64,000 bases of DNA from Pseudomonadota bacterium. GTDB taxonomy: Bacteria; Pseudomonadota; Alphaproteobacteria; Rhodospirillales; Magnetospirillaceae. This document shows, in pieces, positions 37,689 through 47,392 of the stretch (the stretch's first letter is position 1; each line of letters opens with the position of its first letter). A model generated the notes under the pieces. It made no database searches and was not told where the DNA came from. It was given only the letters and a program-made list of their open reading frames with translations. The DNA is taken from contig JAJZUL010000009.1 of NCBI GenBank assembly GCA_021848545.1, positions 32,276 through 96,275 of the forward strand, read 5' to 3'. The translations under genes and the position numbers were made by a program.

Positions 37689-38792
37689 CTACCCGTCCTC
37701 CAGATGGAGCAGCCCGCCCACGCCGGCGAATCCGGCCATCAGGGCGGGCGCCCAGGCCGCCAATATCTGCGGCACCGTCTGCGACAGGCCGAAGGCGTAG
37801 ATCACCTTCGAAAAGAAATAGAACAGGAAACCGGCGGCGACGCCGCCGGCGACGCGCCAGACCATACCGCCCGAGCGCAAATCGGGCTTCAGCGAGAACA
37901 CCGCCGCCAGCAGCACCATGGCGCAATACAGGAACGGCGAGGAAATCAGTGAATTCAGATACATCCTGGCCCTGGGCGCGGCGAATCCGGCCTTTTCGAA
38001 AAAGGCGATGAAACCGGGCAACTGCCAGACCGACAAGGTTTCCGGCGAGGCGAAATTGTCATGCACCCGGGCCAGGGTCAGGGTGGTGGGCATGACCAGG
38101 GTTTGTTTGTGGACCGACGGTTCGCCGGGGATCATCACCCACACGTCGGTCATGTCGAAAGCGTTCTTCACCAGTCGCGCCGATTGCGCGCTCAGCCGTT
38201 CCGAGAAATGACCGGGCCGGTCGAAGCGAAAGATTTCGACATCGCGCAGGTACAGGATCAGCCCGCGCTCGTGAACGTAATCGGCGTGAAGCACCACCTG
38301 CCCGCCATGGGGGGCGCCCTCGCGCAGCCACAGCCCCGATCCCGAAACGTCGAGCACGCCGCCGTGATTGATCAGCGCGTTCTGCATGCTTTCGTAGCGG
38401 GCGTACATGGCCGCCGAAATGGGATTGATCACCGTAAGCTCGAAAACGCCGATTCCCAGCACCAGAATCAGCACCGGCGCCAGAAATTGCCACACCGACA
38501 CGCCGGCGGCGCGGGCCACCACCAGTTCGTGGGAACGGGTCAGCCGAAAGAACGCCACCATCGCCGCGATCAGCATGACGAACGGCATCACCACATGGAC
38601 GAGTTCGGGCAATTGGAAAAAGGCGAGTTCGCTGAGCACGCCCATGCCGAGACCGGGCCGGCCGGCCGCGCGCCGGACCAATTCGATCAGATTGGACAGG
38701 AAGATCACCCCCATGATCGCCGCCAGGACACCGAAATAGGCGGTGGCGAATTGGCGGGCGAGATAAAGGCTCAGGGTTCGCGACAGGCGCAT
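37689..38792 (-). CDS. lptG: LPS export ABC permease LptG
   Basis: A 367-residue YjgP/YjgQ-type permease with three helices at each end and a large periplasmic beta domain between (about 110-270). Features: LYLARQFATAYFGVLAAIMGVIFL, ELVVARAAGVSVWQFLAPVL, and late SLKPDLRSGGMVWRVAGGVAAGFLFYF. LptFG with LptB lift LPS out of the inner membrane. LptF is usually adjacent but is not seen here. The length and coupling helix fit LptG better than LptF. Confidence 0.88.
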   Translation of the reverse strand: MRLSRTLSLYLARQFATAYFGVLAAIMGVIFLSNLIELVRRAAGRPGLGMGVLSELAFFQLPELVHVVMPFVMLIAAMVAFFRLTRSHELVVARAAGVSVWQFLAPVLILVLGIGVFELTVINPISAAMYARYESMQNALINHGGVLDVSGSGLWLREGAPHGGQVVLHADYVHERGLILYLRDVEIFRFDRPGHFSERLSAQSARLVKNAFDMTDVWVMIPGEPSVHKQTLVMPTTLTLARVHDNFASPETLSVWQLPGFIAFFEKAGFAAPRARMYLNSLISSPFLYCAMVLLAAVFSLKPDLRSGGMVWRVAGGVAAGFLFYFFSKVIYAFGLSQTVPQILAAWAPALMAGFAGVGGLLHLEDG

Positions 38793-38900
38793 CGGCGGGA
38801 TAACCGGAAATTCGTGGCGATGGAAGGGACGCGACTGGACTATAGTGCATACGCGCCCCGGTTTCGCCAGTTCCTTTACCCGGCTCCAGGAAGGCCGCCC

Positions 38901-39470
38901 ATGGTCCGCTTGACCCGCATCTATACCCGCACCGGCGACGACGGCCGGACCGCGCTGGGCGATGGCGCCCGCGTGCCCAAGCACGCGCTGCGCGTCGAAA
39001 CCCTGGGCGCCGTCGACGAGGCCAATGCCGCCATCGGCATCGCCCGCCTTCACACCGGGGGCGAGGCGGACGGGATGCTGGCCGCCATCCAGAACGATCT
39101 GTTCGACCTGGGCGCCGATCTGTGCCTGCCCATGACCGAAGGCGAGGAGGCGGCCCGCCGTCCGCTTCGGATCATCGCCGCCCAGACCGCGCGTCTGGAG
39201 GCCGAAATCGACCGTATGAACGCCTCACTCGCCCCGCTGACCTCGTTCATCCTGCCCGGCGGCGCGCCGGCCGCCGCCCACCTTCATTACGCCCGCACCG
39301 TGGTGCGGCGCGCGGAACGGGCCATCGCCCTGCTGGCCGAGCGGGAAACGGTCAACGGCGAGGCGCTGGCCTATGTCAATCGCCTGTCCGACCATCTGTT
39401 CGTGCTGGCCCGGCGGATCAATGCCGAGGCGGGCGGCGACGTCACCTGGGTCCCCGGCGCCGGCCGCTGA
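38901..39470 (+). CDS. Cob(I)alamin adenosyltransferase, PduO type
   Basis: A 189-residue helical enzyme that makes adenosylcobalamin from cob(I)alamin and ATP. ATP motif at the start: RIYTRTGDDGRTALGDGARVPK. Active-site pattern: AVDEANAAIGIA, FILPGGAPAAAHLHYARTVVRRAER, and YVNRLSDHLFVLAR. Gene order is divergent from lptG. The AdoCbl-dependent ribonucleotide reductase encoded 3.4 kb downstream would need its product. Confidence 0.93.
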   Translation: MVRLTRIYTRTGDDGRTALGDGARVPKHALRVETLGAVDEANAAIGIARLHTGGEADGMLAAIQNDLFDLGADLCLPMTEGEEAARRPLRIIAAQTARLEAEIDRMNASLAPLTSFILPGGAPAAAHLHYARTVVRRAERAIALLAERETVNGEALAYVNRLSDHLFVLARRINAEAGGDVTWVPGAGR

Positions 39471-39514
39471 GAGCCCGACCCGAAAATCGCCATGGCGATT
39501 TTCGGGTCGGGCTC
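39471..39514. repeat. Perfect 44-bp palindrome after the adenosyltransferase gene
   Basis: The 20-mer GAGCCCGACCCGAAAATCGC (39471-39490) is followed by CATG and its exact reverse complement (39495-39514). It starts at the base after the stop codon. It is probably the terminator hairpin of the adenosyltransferase gene, although the T-run is poor (TGAGAGTTTGTG). The rest of the 39471-39866 gap holds AT-rich DNA and the etfB promoter. Confidence 0.75.
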
Positions 39515-39692
39515 TGAGAGTTTGTGAAAGAATGCCCATCCGGCGTGAAATCGACGGAAAAACGCCAGCATTTCCAATGGGCGTTCTTTTGCAAGTTCGA
39601 TTGATTTACAAGCTCTGAGCGGAAATATTACGAAACCGCTTTGCCCGGCGGGCGCGCGAATGGTATGGGTCAGCGCCGGTCGGCGGGGCGCG

Positions 39693-39721
39693 TTGACAGC
39701 GGAGCGGCCCCCGCCTTATTG
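39693..39721 (+). promoter_or_regulatory. Predicted sigma70 promoter of etfBA
   Basis: TTGACA (39693-39698), a 17-bp spacer, then TTATTG (39716-39721). The -35 is a perfect match to the consensus. The distance to the etfB start is about 140 bp. Nothing else that fits as well was seen in this gap. Confidence 0.6.
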
Positions 39722-39866
39722 TGCGGTGCAATACCATGGTGGCGGTTTCGGCAGCGCCGTACGGCGCGCCGGACACGGCCATCGCTGTGGATAGTGAGTC
39801 GGGCGAGGGGAGCGGCATTGTCGTTCCGGGGGATTTTCGCCCCTGTTGGAGAGCAATGTAAACGCC

Positions 39867-40627
<761 letters not shown>

Positions 40628-40631
<4 letters not shown>

Positions 40632-41572
40632 GCGTGCTCGTCATCGCCGAACACGAGGCCGGCCGGATCAAGCCGGCGACCCTGTCCACCGTGACCGCCG
40701 CCGCCGCGCTCGCCGCCGGGGAAGAGGTTCATCTGCTGGTCGCCGGCCACGACGTGGCCGCCGCGGCCGCCGACGGCGCCGGCATCAAGGGCGTCGGCCG
40801 CGTTCTGGCCGCCGACGACGCGGCCTACAAGGACAATCTGGCCGAAGCCCTGGCGCCGCTGGTGGCGGAAACCGGCCGCTCTTATTCCCATGTGCTGGCG
40901 CCGGCCACCACCTTCGGCAAGAATCTGATGCCGCGGGCCGCGGCCCTGCTGGACGTGGCGCAGATTTCCGACATCGTCGCCGTGGTTTCGCCAGACACCT
41001 TCGTCCGGCCGATCTATGCCGGCAACGCCCTGGCCACCGTGCGCTCGTTGGACGCCATCAAGATCGTCACCGTGCGCGGCACCGCGTTCGAGCCGGCGGC
41101 GCGCTCGGACGGGACCGCCGCCATCGCCGCCCTGGCGCCGGCCGGCGAACGCGTGGCGGGCGCGCGCTTCGTCGAACGCGCCCTGTCCGCCTCGGACCGT
41201 CCCGATTTGACCGCCGCCCGGGTGGTGGTGGCCGGCGGACGCGGCATGGGATCGGCGGAATCCTTCGGCCTGCTGGAAGCGGTGGCCGACCGCCTGGGCG
41301 GCGCCATCGGCGCCTCGCGGGCCGCCGTCGATGCGGGCTTCGTCCCCAACGATCTCCAGGTCGGCCAGACCGGCAAGATCGTCGCCCCCGATCTTTACAT
41401 TGCCGTCGGCATTTCCGGCGCGATCCAGCATCTGGCGGGCATGAAGGATTCCAAGGTCATCGTCGCCATCAACAAGGACGAGGACGCCCCCATCTTCCAG
41501 GTGGCCGATTACGGTCTGGTCGCCGACCTGTTCACGGTTCTGCCGGATCTGGCCAAGGCGCTGGATGGCTGA
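40628..41572 (+). CDS. etfA: Electron transfer flavoprotein, alpha subunit
   Basis: A 314-residue ETF-alpha. The C-terminal FAD-binding domain is clear: [69 protein letters not shown], and [21 protein letters not shown]. It forms the heterodimer with EtfB that passes electrons to ETF-quinone oxidoreductase. A terminator-like hairpin follows. Confidence 0.95.
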
Positions 41573-41578
41573 ACACCC

Positions 41579-41600
41579 GGGCGCGCAGGCGCCCATTTTT
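41579..41600 (+). terminator. Terminator after etfA
   Basis: GGGCGC (41579-41584), loop GCAG, GCGCCC (41589-41594), then ATTTTT. A short but perfect stem with a T-run, so a rho-independent terminator is likely. Read-through to the next gene remains possible as only 81 bp separate them. Confidence 0.7.
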
Positions 41601-41653
41601 GCCTATTCGGGCGCGACGGCCCCCGTTTCCGCCCCTTTATCGGGAGCTTGGTC

Positions 41654-42526
41654 ATGATACGCACCATCGGTGTCATCGGCGCCGGCCAGATGGGCAACGG
41701 GATCGCCCATGTCTGCGCGCTGGCGGGCTACGACGTGAAGCTGTTGGACATCAATGCCGACCGGCTGGCGGCGGGCATCGCCCGAATCGACAAGAACCTG
41801 GCCCGTCAGGTGGCGAAGGAAAAGATCGCCGATTCCGACCGGACCAAGGCATTGGCCCGCATCGAGACCTCGACCGACTACAAGGTGTTCGGCGATTGCG
41901 ATCTGGTGATCGAGGCCGCGACCGAGGACGAGCGGGTCAAGCGCCAGATCTTTCAGCAGCTTTGCCCGGTGCTGCGGCCCGACGCCTTGATCGCGTCCAA
42001 CACCTCGTCCATTTCCATCACCCGCCTGGGCGCCGCCACCGACCGCCCCGCCAAGTTCATGGGCATGCATTTCATGAACCCGGTGCCGGTGATGCAGTTG
42101 GTGGAGCTGATCCGCGGCATCGCCACCGCCGAGGACACCTTCGCCCTGGTCCGCGACATGACCGTCACCCTGGGCAAGACCCCCGTTTCGGCCGAGGATT
42201 TTCCCGCCTTCATCGTCAATCGCATCCTGCTGCCGATGATCAACGAGGCGGTCTATACCCTCTATGAAGGGGTCGGTTCGGTCGAGGCCATCGACACCGC
42301 CATGAAACTGGGCGCCAATCATCCGATGGGGCCGCTGGAACTGGCCGATTTCATCGGCCTGGACGTCTGTCTGGCTGCCATGCAGGTGCTGCATGACGGG
42401 CTGGCCGACACCAAGTACCGCCCCTGTCCGCTGCTGGTGAAGTATGTCGAGGCCGGATGGCTGGGCCGCAAGACCGGACGCGGCTTCTACGATTATTCCG
42501 GCGACAAGCCCGTTCCCACCCGTTGA
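41654..42526 (+). CDS. 3-hydroxybutyryl-CoA dehydrogenase
   Basis: A 290-residue NAD(P)-dependent enzyme. N-terminal dinucleotide site [22 protein letters not shown]. Catalytic His in [18 protein letters not shown], catalytic Glu in the same strand, and the C-domain signature [49 protein letters not shown]. It interconverts 3-hydroxybutyryl-CoA and acetoacetyl-CoA in fatty-acid or PHB/butyrate metabolism, fitting with etfBA just upstream. GGGAG before the ATG at 41654 sets the start. Confidence 0.95.
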   Translation: MIRTIGVIGAGQMGNGIAHVCALAGYDVKLLDINADRLAAGIARIDKNLARQVAKEKIADSDRTKALARIETSTDYKVFGDCDLVIEAATEDERVKRQIFQQLCPVLRPDALIASNTSSISITRLGAATDRPAKFMGMHFMNPVPVMQLVELIRGIATAEDTFALVRDMTVTLGKTPVSAEDFPAFIVNRILLPMINEAVYTLYEGVGSVEAIDTAMKLGANHPMGPLELADFIGLDVCLAAMQVLHDGLADTKYRPCPLLVKYVEAGWLGRKTGRGFYDYSGDKPVPTR

Positions 42527-42549
42527 CCCATCCTTTCCGGCGGTTCGAC

Positions 42550-42597
42550 ACCCCCGTTAGGGGGGGTCCGTCTTCATTTTGTAGTATTTTTTGCCTG
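42550..42597 (+). terminator. Terminator-like hairpin after the dehydrogenase gene
   Basis: ACCCCC then a GTTA loop and GGGGGGGT (42550-42567), followed by a T-rich stretch (TCTTCATTTTGTAGTATTTTTT). A rho-independent terminator is likely. The gap 42527-42836 also holds the DnaA-box-like motifs described separately. Confidence 0.65.
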
Positions 42598-42702
42598 TGG
42601 AAAACTCTGTGGACGCGATCGGCCCATCCGGCCCGGACGAAACGCCGATCCGTGGATAACCGTCTTGGCGCCAACGCAATCAAAGACTTGCCCTGTGGGA
42701 AA
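42596..42702 (-). promoter_or_regulatory. Four DnaA-box-like motifs upstream of the ribonucleotide reductase gene
   Basis: In one orientation: TGTGGAAAA (42596-42604, fits the loose DnaA box), TGTGGACGC (42608-42616, partial), CGTGGATAA (42651-42659, one mismatch to TGTGGATAA) and TGTGGGAAA (42694-42702, partial). Clusters of such sites occur at DnaA-controlled nrd promoters in other bacteria. Only the first and third are good matches. Confidence 0.4.
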
Positions 42703-42836
42703 CAAAAAAAGAACGCCGGCCTTGACGATTCCCGGACGGGCGGCCTAAAGTTCAGGCCGACGCGGCTGAAAAACCCGGATTTTCGCCGAATTTTATCGAA
42801 TGTCGGGACGCGGGCAGAGGTCCGCGAAGGGCAGCG

Positions 42837-45170
42837 ATGAGCCAGATGGCCGCCATATCCCAGCAGATCTGGGACATGAAATATCGTCTGAAAACCGCCG
42901 ATGGCGTCCCTGTGGACAAGACCATCGCCGATACATGGCGCCGCGTGGCCAAAGCCCTGGCCGCGCCGGAGGCGGACGCGCCCCTGTGGGAAGAGCGCTT
43001 CTTCCGGATCATGGAGGATTTCCGCTTCCTGCCGGCCGGCCGCATCCTGTCGGGCGCCGCCGCCGACCGGCGGGTGACCCTGTTCAACTGCTTCGTCATG
43101 GGCGACATCCCCGACGACATGTCGGGCATTTTCGAGCATCTGAAGGAAGCGGCCCTGACCATGCAGCAGGGCGGCGGCATCGGCTACGATTTTTCCACGC
43201 TCAGGCCCAAGGGCGCACCGGTCAAGGGCGTGGGCGCCGACGCGTCGGGACCTTTGTCCTTCATGGATGTGTGGGACGCCATGTGCAGGACGATCATGAG
43301 CGCCGGCTCGCGCCGGGGGGCCATGATGGCGACCATGCGCTGCGACCATCCCGATATCGAAGCCTTCATCGACGCCAAGCGCGAGCCCGGACGTCTGCGC
43401 ATGTTCAACCTGTCGGTGCTGGTCACCGACGCCTTCATGAAGGCGGTGCAGGAGAACGCCGACTGGACGCTGACGTTCGACGGCACCAATTACCGCAGCC
43501 TGCCGGCGCGGACGCTGTGGGACAAGATCATGCGGGCCACCTACGCCTATGCCGAGCCCGGCGTGATCTTCATCGACCGCATCAACCGGCTGAACAATCT
43601 CGCCTATTGCGAACAGATCCACACCACCAATCCCTGCGGCGAACAGCCGCTGCCGCCTTATGGCGTCTGCCTGCTGGGCTCGGTCAATCTCGCCCGTCTG
43701 GTGGTGGACCCGTTCGAGGAAAACGCCCGGCTCGACCTGGACGCGCTGAAGGAGATCGTGCGGACCGCCGTGCGGCTGATGGACAATGTCATCGACGTCT
43801 CGCGCTTTCCCCTGCCCCGGCACGAGGAAGAGGCCAAGGCCAAGCGGCGCATCGGGCTGGGCGTCACCGGCCTGGCCGACGCCCTGATCCTGTGCCGCAC
43901 CCGCTATGGCAGCGAGGATTCCCAGCGTCTGGTCCGGCAGTGGATGGCGGCGTTGCGGCGCGAAGCCTATCTGGCCTCGGCCGATCTGGCGGCCGAAAAA
44001 GGCAGTTTCCCCCTGTTCGACAAGGACAAATATCTGGCCGGCGAAACCGTGCGGAGCCTGGAGGAGGATGTGCGGACCGCCATCGCCGAAAAGGGCATCC
44101 GCAACGCGCTGCTGACCTCCATCGCCCCCACCGGCACCATTTCGCTGCTGGCCGACAACGTCTCGTCGGGGCTGGAGCCGGTGTTCAGCTTCCATTATCG
44201 CCGCGCCGTGCTGCAACCGGACGGCACCCGGCGCGAAGAGGAGGTGGGCGATTACGCCTATCGCCTGTTCCGGCGCCGCTATGGCGAGGATGCCGCCCTG
44301 CCCTCCTATTTCGTCGATGCCCAGACCCTGGGGCCGAGCGACCATGTGGTGATGCAGGCCGCCATCCAGGCCTATGTGGATTCGTCGATCTCGAAGACCA
44401 TCAACGTGCCCGAAAGCATCGATTTCGAGGCGTTCAAGGACGTCTATCGCCAGGCCTACGAGCTGGGGTGCAAGGGCTGCACCACCTATCGGCCCAACGA
44501 CGTCACCGGCTCGGTGCTGGCGGCCACCCAGAAAGAGACGAAACGGCCGGCATCCCAGGGCGAATTGCCGCTGGCCCAGCCGCAACGGCAAACCGGCAAG
44601 TCCCGGCCCGAGGACGATCTCGAGGCCGGCGCCGTGGTCCAGCTCACCCGTCCCCTGGACCGGCCGGAAGCGTTGCCCGGGTCCACCTACAAGGTGCGTT
44701 GGCCCGACAGCGACCACGCCATCTACATCACCCTCAACGACATCATCCAGGATGGCCGGCGCCGCCCGTTCGAGGTGTTCATCAATTCCAAGAACACCGA
44801 GCATTACGCCTGGACGGTGGCCCTGACCCGCATGATTTCGGCGGTGTTCCGGCGCGGCGGCGACGTCGCCTTCGTGGTCGAGGAATTGAAGGCGGTGTTC
44901 GATCCGCGCGGCGGCCAATGGATGGGCGGCCGCTACGTGCCGTCCCTGCTGGCCGCCATCGGCGAAGTGATCGAACGCCACATGATCGCCATCGGCTTCC
45001 TGGCCGATCCCAAGGCCGCGCGCGAACCGCCCGCCGCCCACGAACCGCGCCAGGTGGTGGGCCTGGGCGCCAGCCGCTTGCGGACCTGCCCGAAATGCGG
45101 CCAGCCGGCCCTGCTGCGCTCCGAAGGCTGCGACACCTGCACGTCGTGCGGCTATTCCAAATGCGGGTGA
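42837..45170 (+). CDS. nrdJ: Adenosylcobalamin-dependent ribonucleotide reductase (class II)
   Basis: A 777-residue enzyme that makes deoxyribonucleotides without a separate radical subunit. Early RFLPAGRILSGA and TLFNCFVMGDIPDDM (first active-site Cys), QQGGGIGYDFSTLRP, then the active-site loop NPCGEQPLPPYGVCLLGSVNL (radical Cys/Glu), and later APTGTISLLADNVSSGLEP. The last 30 residues have CPKCGQPALL and CDTCTSCGYSKCG, a Cys-rich tail that may bind zinc and re-reduce the site. No class I or III genes are near. Confidence 0.95.
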   Translation: MSQMAAISQQIWDMKYRLKTADGVPVDKTIADTWRRVAKALAAPEADAPLWEERFFRIMEDFRFLPAGRILSGAAADRRVTLFNCFVMGDIPDDMSGIFEHLKEAALTMQQGGGIGYDFSTLRPKGAPVKGVGADASGPLSFMDVWDAMCRTIMSAGSRRGAMMATMRCDHPDIEAFIDAKREPGRLRMFNLSVLVTDAFMKAVQENADWTLTFDGTNYRSLPARTLWDKIMRATYAYAEPGVIFIDRINRLNNLAYCEQIHTTNPCGEQPLPPYGVCLLGSVNLARLVVDPFEENARLDLDALKEIVRTAVRLMDNVIDVSRFPLPRHEEEAKAKRRIGLGVTGLADALILCRTRYGSEDSQRLVRQWMAALRREAYLASADLAAEKGSFPLFDKDKYLAGETVRSLEEDVRTAIAEKGIRNALLTSIAPTGTISLLADNVSSGLEPVFSFHYRRAVLQPDGTRREEEVGDYAYRLFRRRYGEDAALPSYFVDAQTLGPSDHVVMQAAIQAYVDSSISKTINVPESIDFEAFKDVYRQAYELGCKGCTTYRPNDVTGSVLAATQKETKRPASQGELPLAQPQRQTGKSRPEDDLEAGAVVQLTRPLDRPEALPGSTYKVRWPDSDHAIYITLNDIIQDGRRRPFEVFINSKNTEHYAWTVALTRMISAVFRRGGDVAFVVEELKAVFDPRGGQWMGGRYVPSLLAAIGEVIERHMIAIGFLADPKAAREPPAAHEPRQVVGLGASRLRTCPKCGQPALLRSEGCDTCTSCGYSKCG

Positions 45171-45257
45171 GGTCCGCCGTCCCGGAGAAATGACGGCTGG
45201 TGCAACGGTTTCCGACTTCCCATCTATCAGGACGAAGCAATAGCGGAAGACGGAACC

Positions 45258-45491
45258 ATGGCGGACGAGGACGACAGCGACGATGACCCGGCCAAAGAGG
45301 ATTCGGCCGAAGAGGGATTGCTGCTGAAGACCATGACCCTCAAGGAACGGATTTCCTACGCGGTGGCCATCGGCGCCAAGGGCAAGCGTTATCGCCGTAT
45401 CGTCGATGACGGCGTCCCCCTGGCCAGCAAGGCCGCCGGCAGCGCCTGGGACGAACGGGACCGCATGGCGCGACGCCGAAGCGGCGACTGA
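45258..45491 (+). CDS. Small acidic/basic protein of unknown function
   Basis: A 77-residue frame. The first 20 residues are very acidic (EDDSDDDPAKEDSAEE), then TLKERISYAVAIGAKGKRYRRIVDDG, and a basic end (RDRMARRRSGD). I do not recognise it. The sharply charged two-part composition and the lack of an opposing gene make it more likely real than not. Its ATG is only weakly supported by a ribosome site (GGAAGACGGAACC). Confidence 0.45.
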   Translation: MADEDDSDDDPAKEDSAEEGLLLKTMTLKERISYAVAIGAKGKRYRRIVDDGVPLASKAAGSAWDERDRMARRRSGD

Positions 45492-45539
45492 AGCGAACCC
45501 GATTCCGTGCCGGCGGCCTCGCCGTCGCGCGCAAAACTT

Positions 45540-45578
45540 AATCGATCGATTGACATAATCGGTCGAATGATTTAAACA
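45540..45578 (+). promoter_or_regulatory. Promoter/operator of the TetR-efflux operon
   Basis: A perfect 12-bp palindrome AATCGATCGATT (45540-45551) overlaps a TTGACA -35 (45550-45555). A related AATCGGTCGAAT lies at 45557-45568 and a weak -10 TAAACA at 45573-45578 (17-bp spacer). It fits autorepression by the TetR protein encoded just downstream. Confidence 0.55.
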
Positions 45579-45614
45579 CCGGTCCACGGCCCATGAACGG
45601 CCTGACCGGACATC

Positions 45615-46337
45615 ATGACAGACCCCACGCCGCCTTCCTCCGACAGCCAATCGGCCGAGCGCCAATGCCTCGAACGGGGCGATCTTGCGCGCCGCAAGCT
45701 GATCGAGGCCGGGCTCGCCGTGTTCAGCGCCATGGGCTATGAGGCCGCCTCGACCCGCAAGCTGGCGGCCGAAGCCGGGGTCAATATCGCGGCGATTCCC
45801 TATTATTTCGGCAGCAAGGAAGGGCTGTATCTCGCGGTCATCGCCCATATCCTCGACTATTATCAGGCGGGTCTGGGCGAATCCCTGGCCCGCATCCGCC
45901 GGGCGCTGGCGGATTCCACCACCAGCCGGGCGGCCTGCCGCGCCCTGCTCGACGACCATATGCGGATTCTGATCCGCTTCATCCTGCAGGAGACCCGGGT
46001 CCGCGCCCAGGTCTCGCACATCTATATCCGCGAACAGCTCGACCCCACCTCGGCCTTCGACCGCCTGTACGAGGGCTTCATCCGCGACGCCCATGAAACC
46101 ATGGCGGTTCTGGTGGAACGGATTCTGGGCGACGCGATCCCCCCCCTGGAAGCCAAACTGCTGGGCCACACCATGATCGGCCAGATATCGACCTTCAAAT
46201 TGTCGCGTCAGACCATCCTGCATGATTTGGGCTGGAACGGGTTCAGCGAGGAAAATCTTGCGGAAATAGAAAAAATCATCATGAAAAACATAGACTCCAT
46301 CATCAAATCATACCGGGCGGACTTGTCCACAAAATGA
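45615..46337 (+). CDS. TetR family regulator, CerR/DUF1956 type
   Basis: A 240-residue regulator. HTH: AGLAVFSAMGYEAASTRKLAAEAGVNIAAIPYYFGSKEGLYLAVI. The ligand domain has ILIRFILQETRVRAQVSHIYIREQLDPTSAFDRLYEGFI, as in CerR/DUF1956 regulators of drug efflux. It overlaps the HlyD gene by ATGA and probably controls this operon through the palindrome upstream. Confidence 0.9.
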   Translation: MTDPTPPSSDSQSAERQCLERGDLARRKLIEAGLAVFSAMGYEAASTRKLAAEAGVNIAAIPYYFGSKEGLYLAVIAHILDYYQAGLGESLARIRRALADSTTSRAACRALLDDHMRILIRFILQETRVRAQVSHIYIREQLDPTSAFDRLYEGFIRDAHETMAVLVERILGDAIPPLEAKLLGHTMIGQISTFKLSRQTILHDLGWNGFSEENLAEIEKIIMKNIDSIIKSYRADLSTK

Positions 46338-47392
46338 TTTTCATGAACCGCGACAATATCAAGGATAATTGGGCCGGGCGGCACCGCCGATTTCTGATGA
46401 TCGGCATTCCTTTTATCATTGCCGTCGCCGGCATGATTTTTTATGTCGAAACGGCGCGCTATGTCAGCACCGACGACGCCTATATCCAGGCGGCGCGGGT
46501 GGCGATCACCGCCGACGCGTCGGGCACGGTCAGGGATGTGGATGTCCACGACAACCAGTTCGTCCACAAGGGTGAAATCCTGTTCCGGCTGGACGATCGC
46601 TCGTTCGGGATCGCGGTCGAGCGCGACCGGGCGCGGCTGGCCGCCGCGCGGCTGCGAATCGCGGCGATGAAGGCCGGGTACGAGCAAAGTCTGGCCGACC
46701 TCAAGGCGGCCCGGGACGATCTGGCCTATCGGGTGACGGAATACGCCCGCCAACAGCGGCTGGCCAGGACCGGCATCGCCTCGCAGGCCCGTCTCGACAA
46801 AGCGCGCCAAAGCCTGCGCGCCGCCCGGCAAACGGTGGCGGCGCGCCAGCAGGCGGTCGCGGCCATGCTCGCCCGTCTGGGCGGCAAGGCCGACATCCCC
46901 ATCGCCGACCATCCCGCCGTCCAGGAGGCCAAGGCCGCCCTGGCCCAGGCCGAACTGAACCTGTCCTATACCGTCGTCCGCGCCCCCATCGCCGGCATCG
47001 CCACCAAGGTCGACCAGCTTCAGCCGGGGGATTACGTGACCAAGGCCCGGCCGGTCTTTTCCCTGGTTTCGGGGACCGACCTGTGGGTGACCGCCAATTT
47101 CAAGGAAACCGACCTGACCCATATGCGCCCCGGCCAGACGGCGCGCGTCAGCGTCGACGCCTATCCCGGCGCCGGTCTCACCGGGCGGGTGGCCAGCGTC
47201 AGCCCCGGCACCGGCGCGTCCTTTTCGGTGCTGCCGCCGGAAAACGCCAGCGGCAATTGGGTAAAGGTGGTGCAGCGTCTGCCGGTCCGCATCGCCATCG
47301 CCAATCCCCGCCATCTGCCCCTTCACGACGGTCTCAGCGTCACCGTCCGGGTCGACACCCATTACCGGCCGTCCCTGTTCGGGTGGCTGTGA
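46334..47392 (+). CDS. HlyD/EmrA family membrane fusion protein
   Basis: A 352-residue periplasmic adaptor: one N-terminal membrane helix (FLMIGIPFIIAVAGMIFYV), lipoyl-type VAITADASGTVRDVDVHDNQFVHKGEILFRLDDR, a coiled-coil hairpin (about 95-190), second lipoyl half APIAGIATKVDQLQPGDYV, and a beta-barrel region. It bridges the inner pump and the outer membrane channel. Coupled to TetR upstream (ATGA) and to the pump (TGATG). Confidence 0.93.
   Translation: MIFMNRDNIKDNWAGRHRRFLMIGIPFIIAVAGMIFYVETARYVSTDDAYIQAARVAITADASGTVRDVDVHDNQFVHKGEILFRLDDRSFGIAVERDRARLAAARLRIAAMKAGYEQSLADLKAARDDLAYRVTEYARQQRLARTGIASQARLDKARQSLRAARQTVAARQQAVAAMLARLGGKADIPIADHPAVQEAKAALAQAELNLSYTVVRAPIAGIATKVDQLQPGDYVTKARPVFSLVSGTDLWVTANFKETDLTHMRPGQTARVSVDAYPGAGLTGRVASVSPGTGASFSVLPPENASGNWVKVVQRLPVRIAIANPRHLPLHDGLSVTVRVDTHYRPSLFGWL

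Noticed and set aside
42527..42836. Replication origin near the DnaA-like boxes
   Set aside because: Only two of four motifs are good, there is no clear unwinding element, and none of the genes usual near alphaproteobacterial origins is present.
42527..42836. Cobalamin riboswitch before the B12-dependent reductase
   Set aside because: I could not find the conserved B12-box or the expected multi-helix core in the 310-bp leader; the same is true before the adenosyltransferase gene.
42351..46223. A 1290-codon open frame on the minus strand opposite nrdJ
   Set aside because: It has no recognisable domain, is very rich in Gly, His, Gln and Arg, and mirrors the third-base GC bias of the real nrdJ frame on the other strand. 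Long antisense frames are common in GC-rich DNA.
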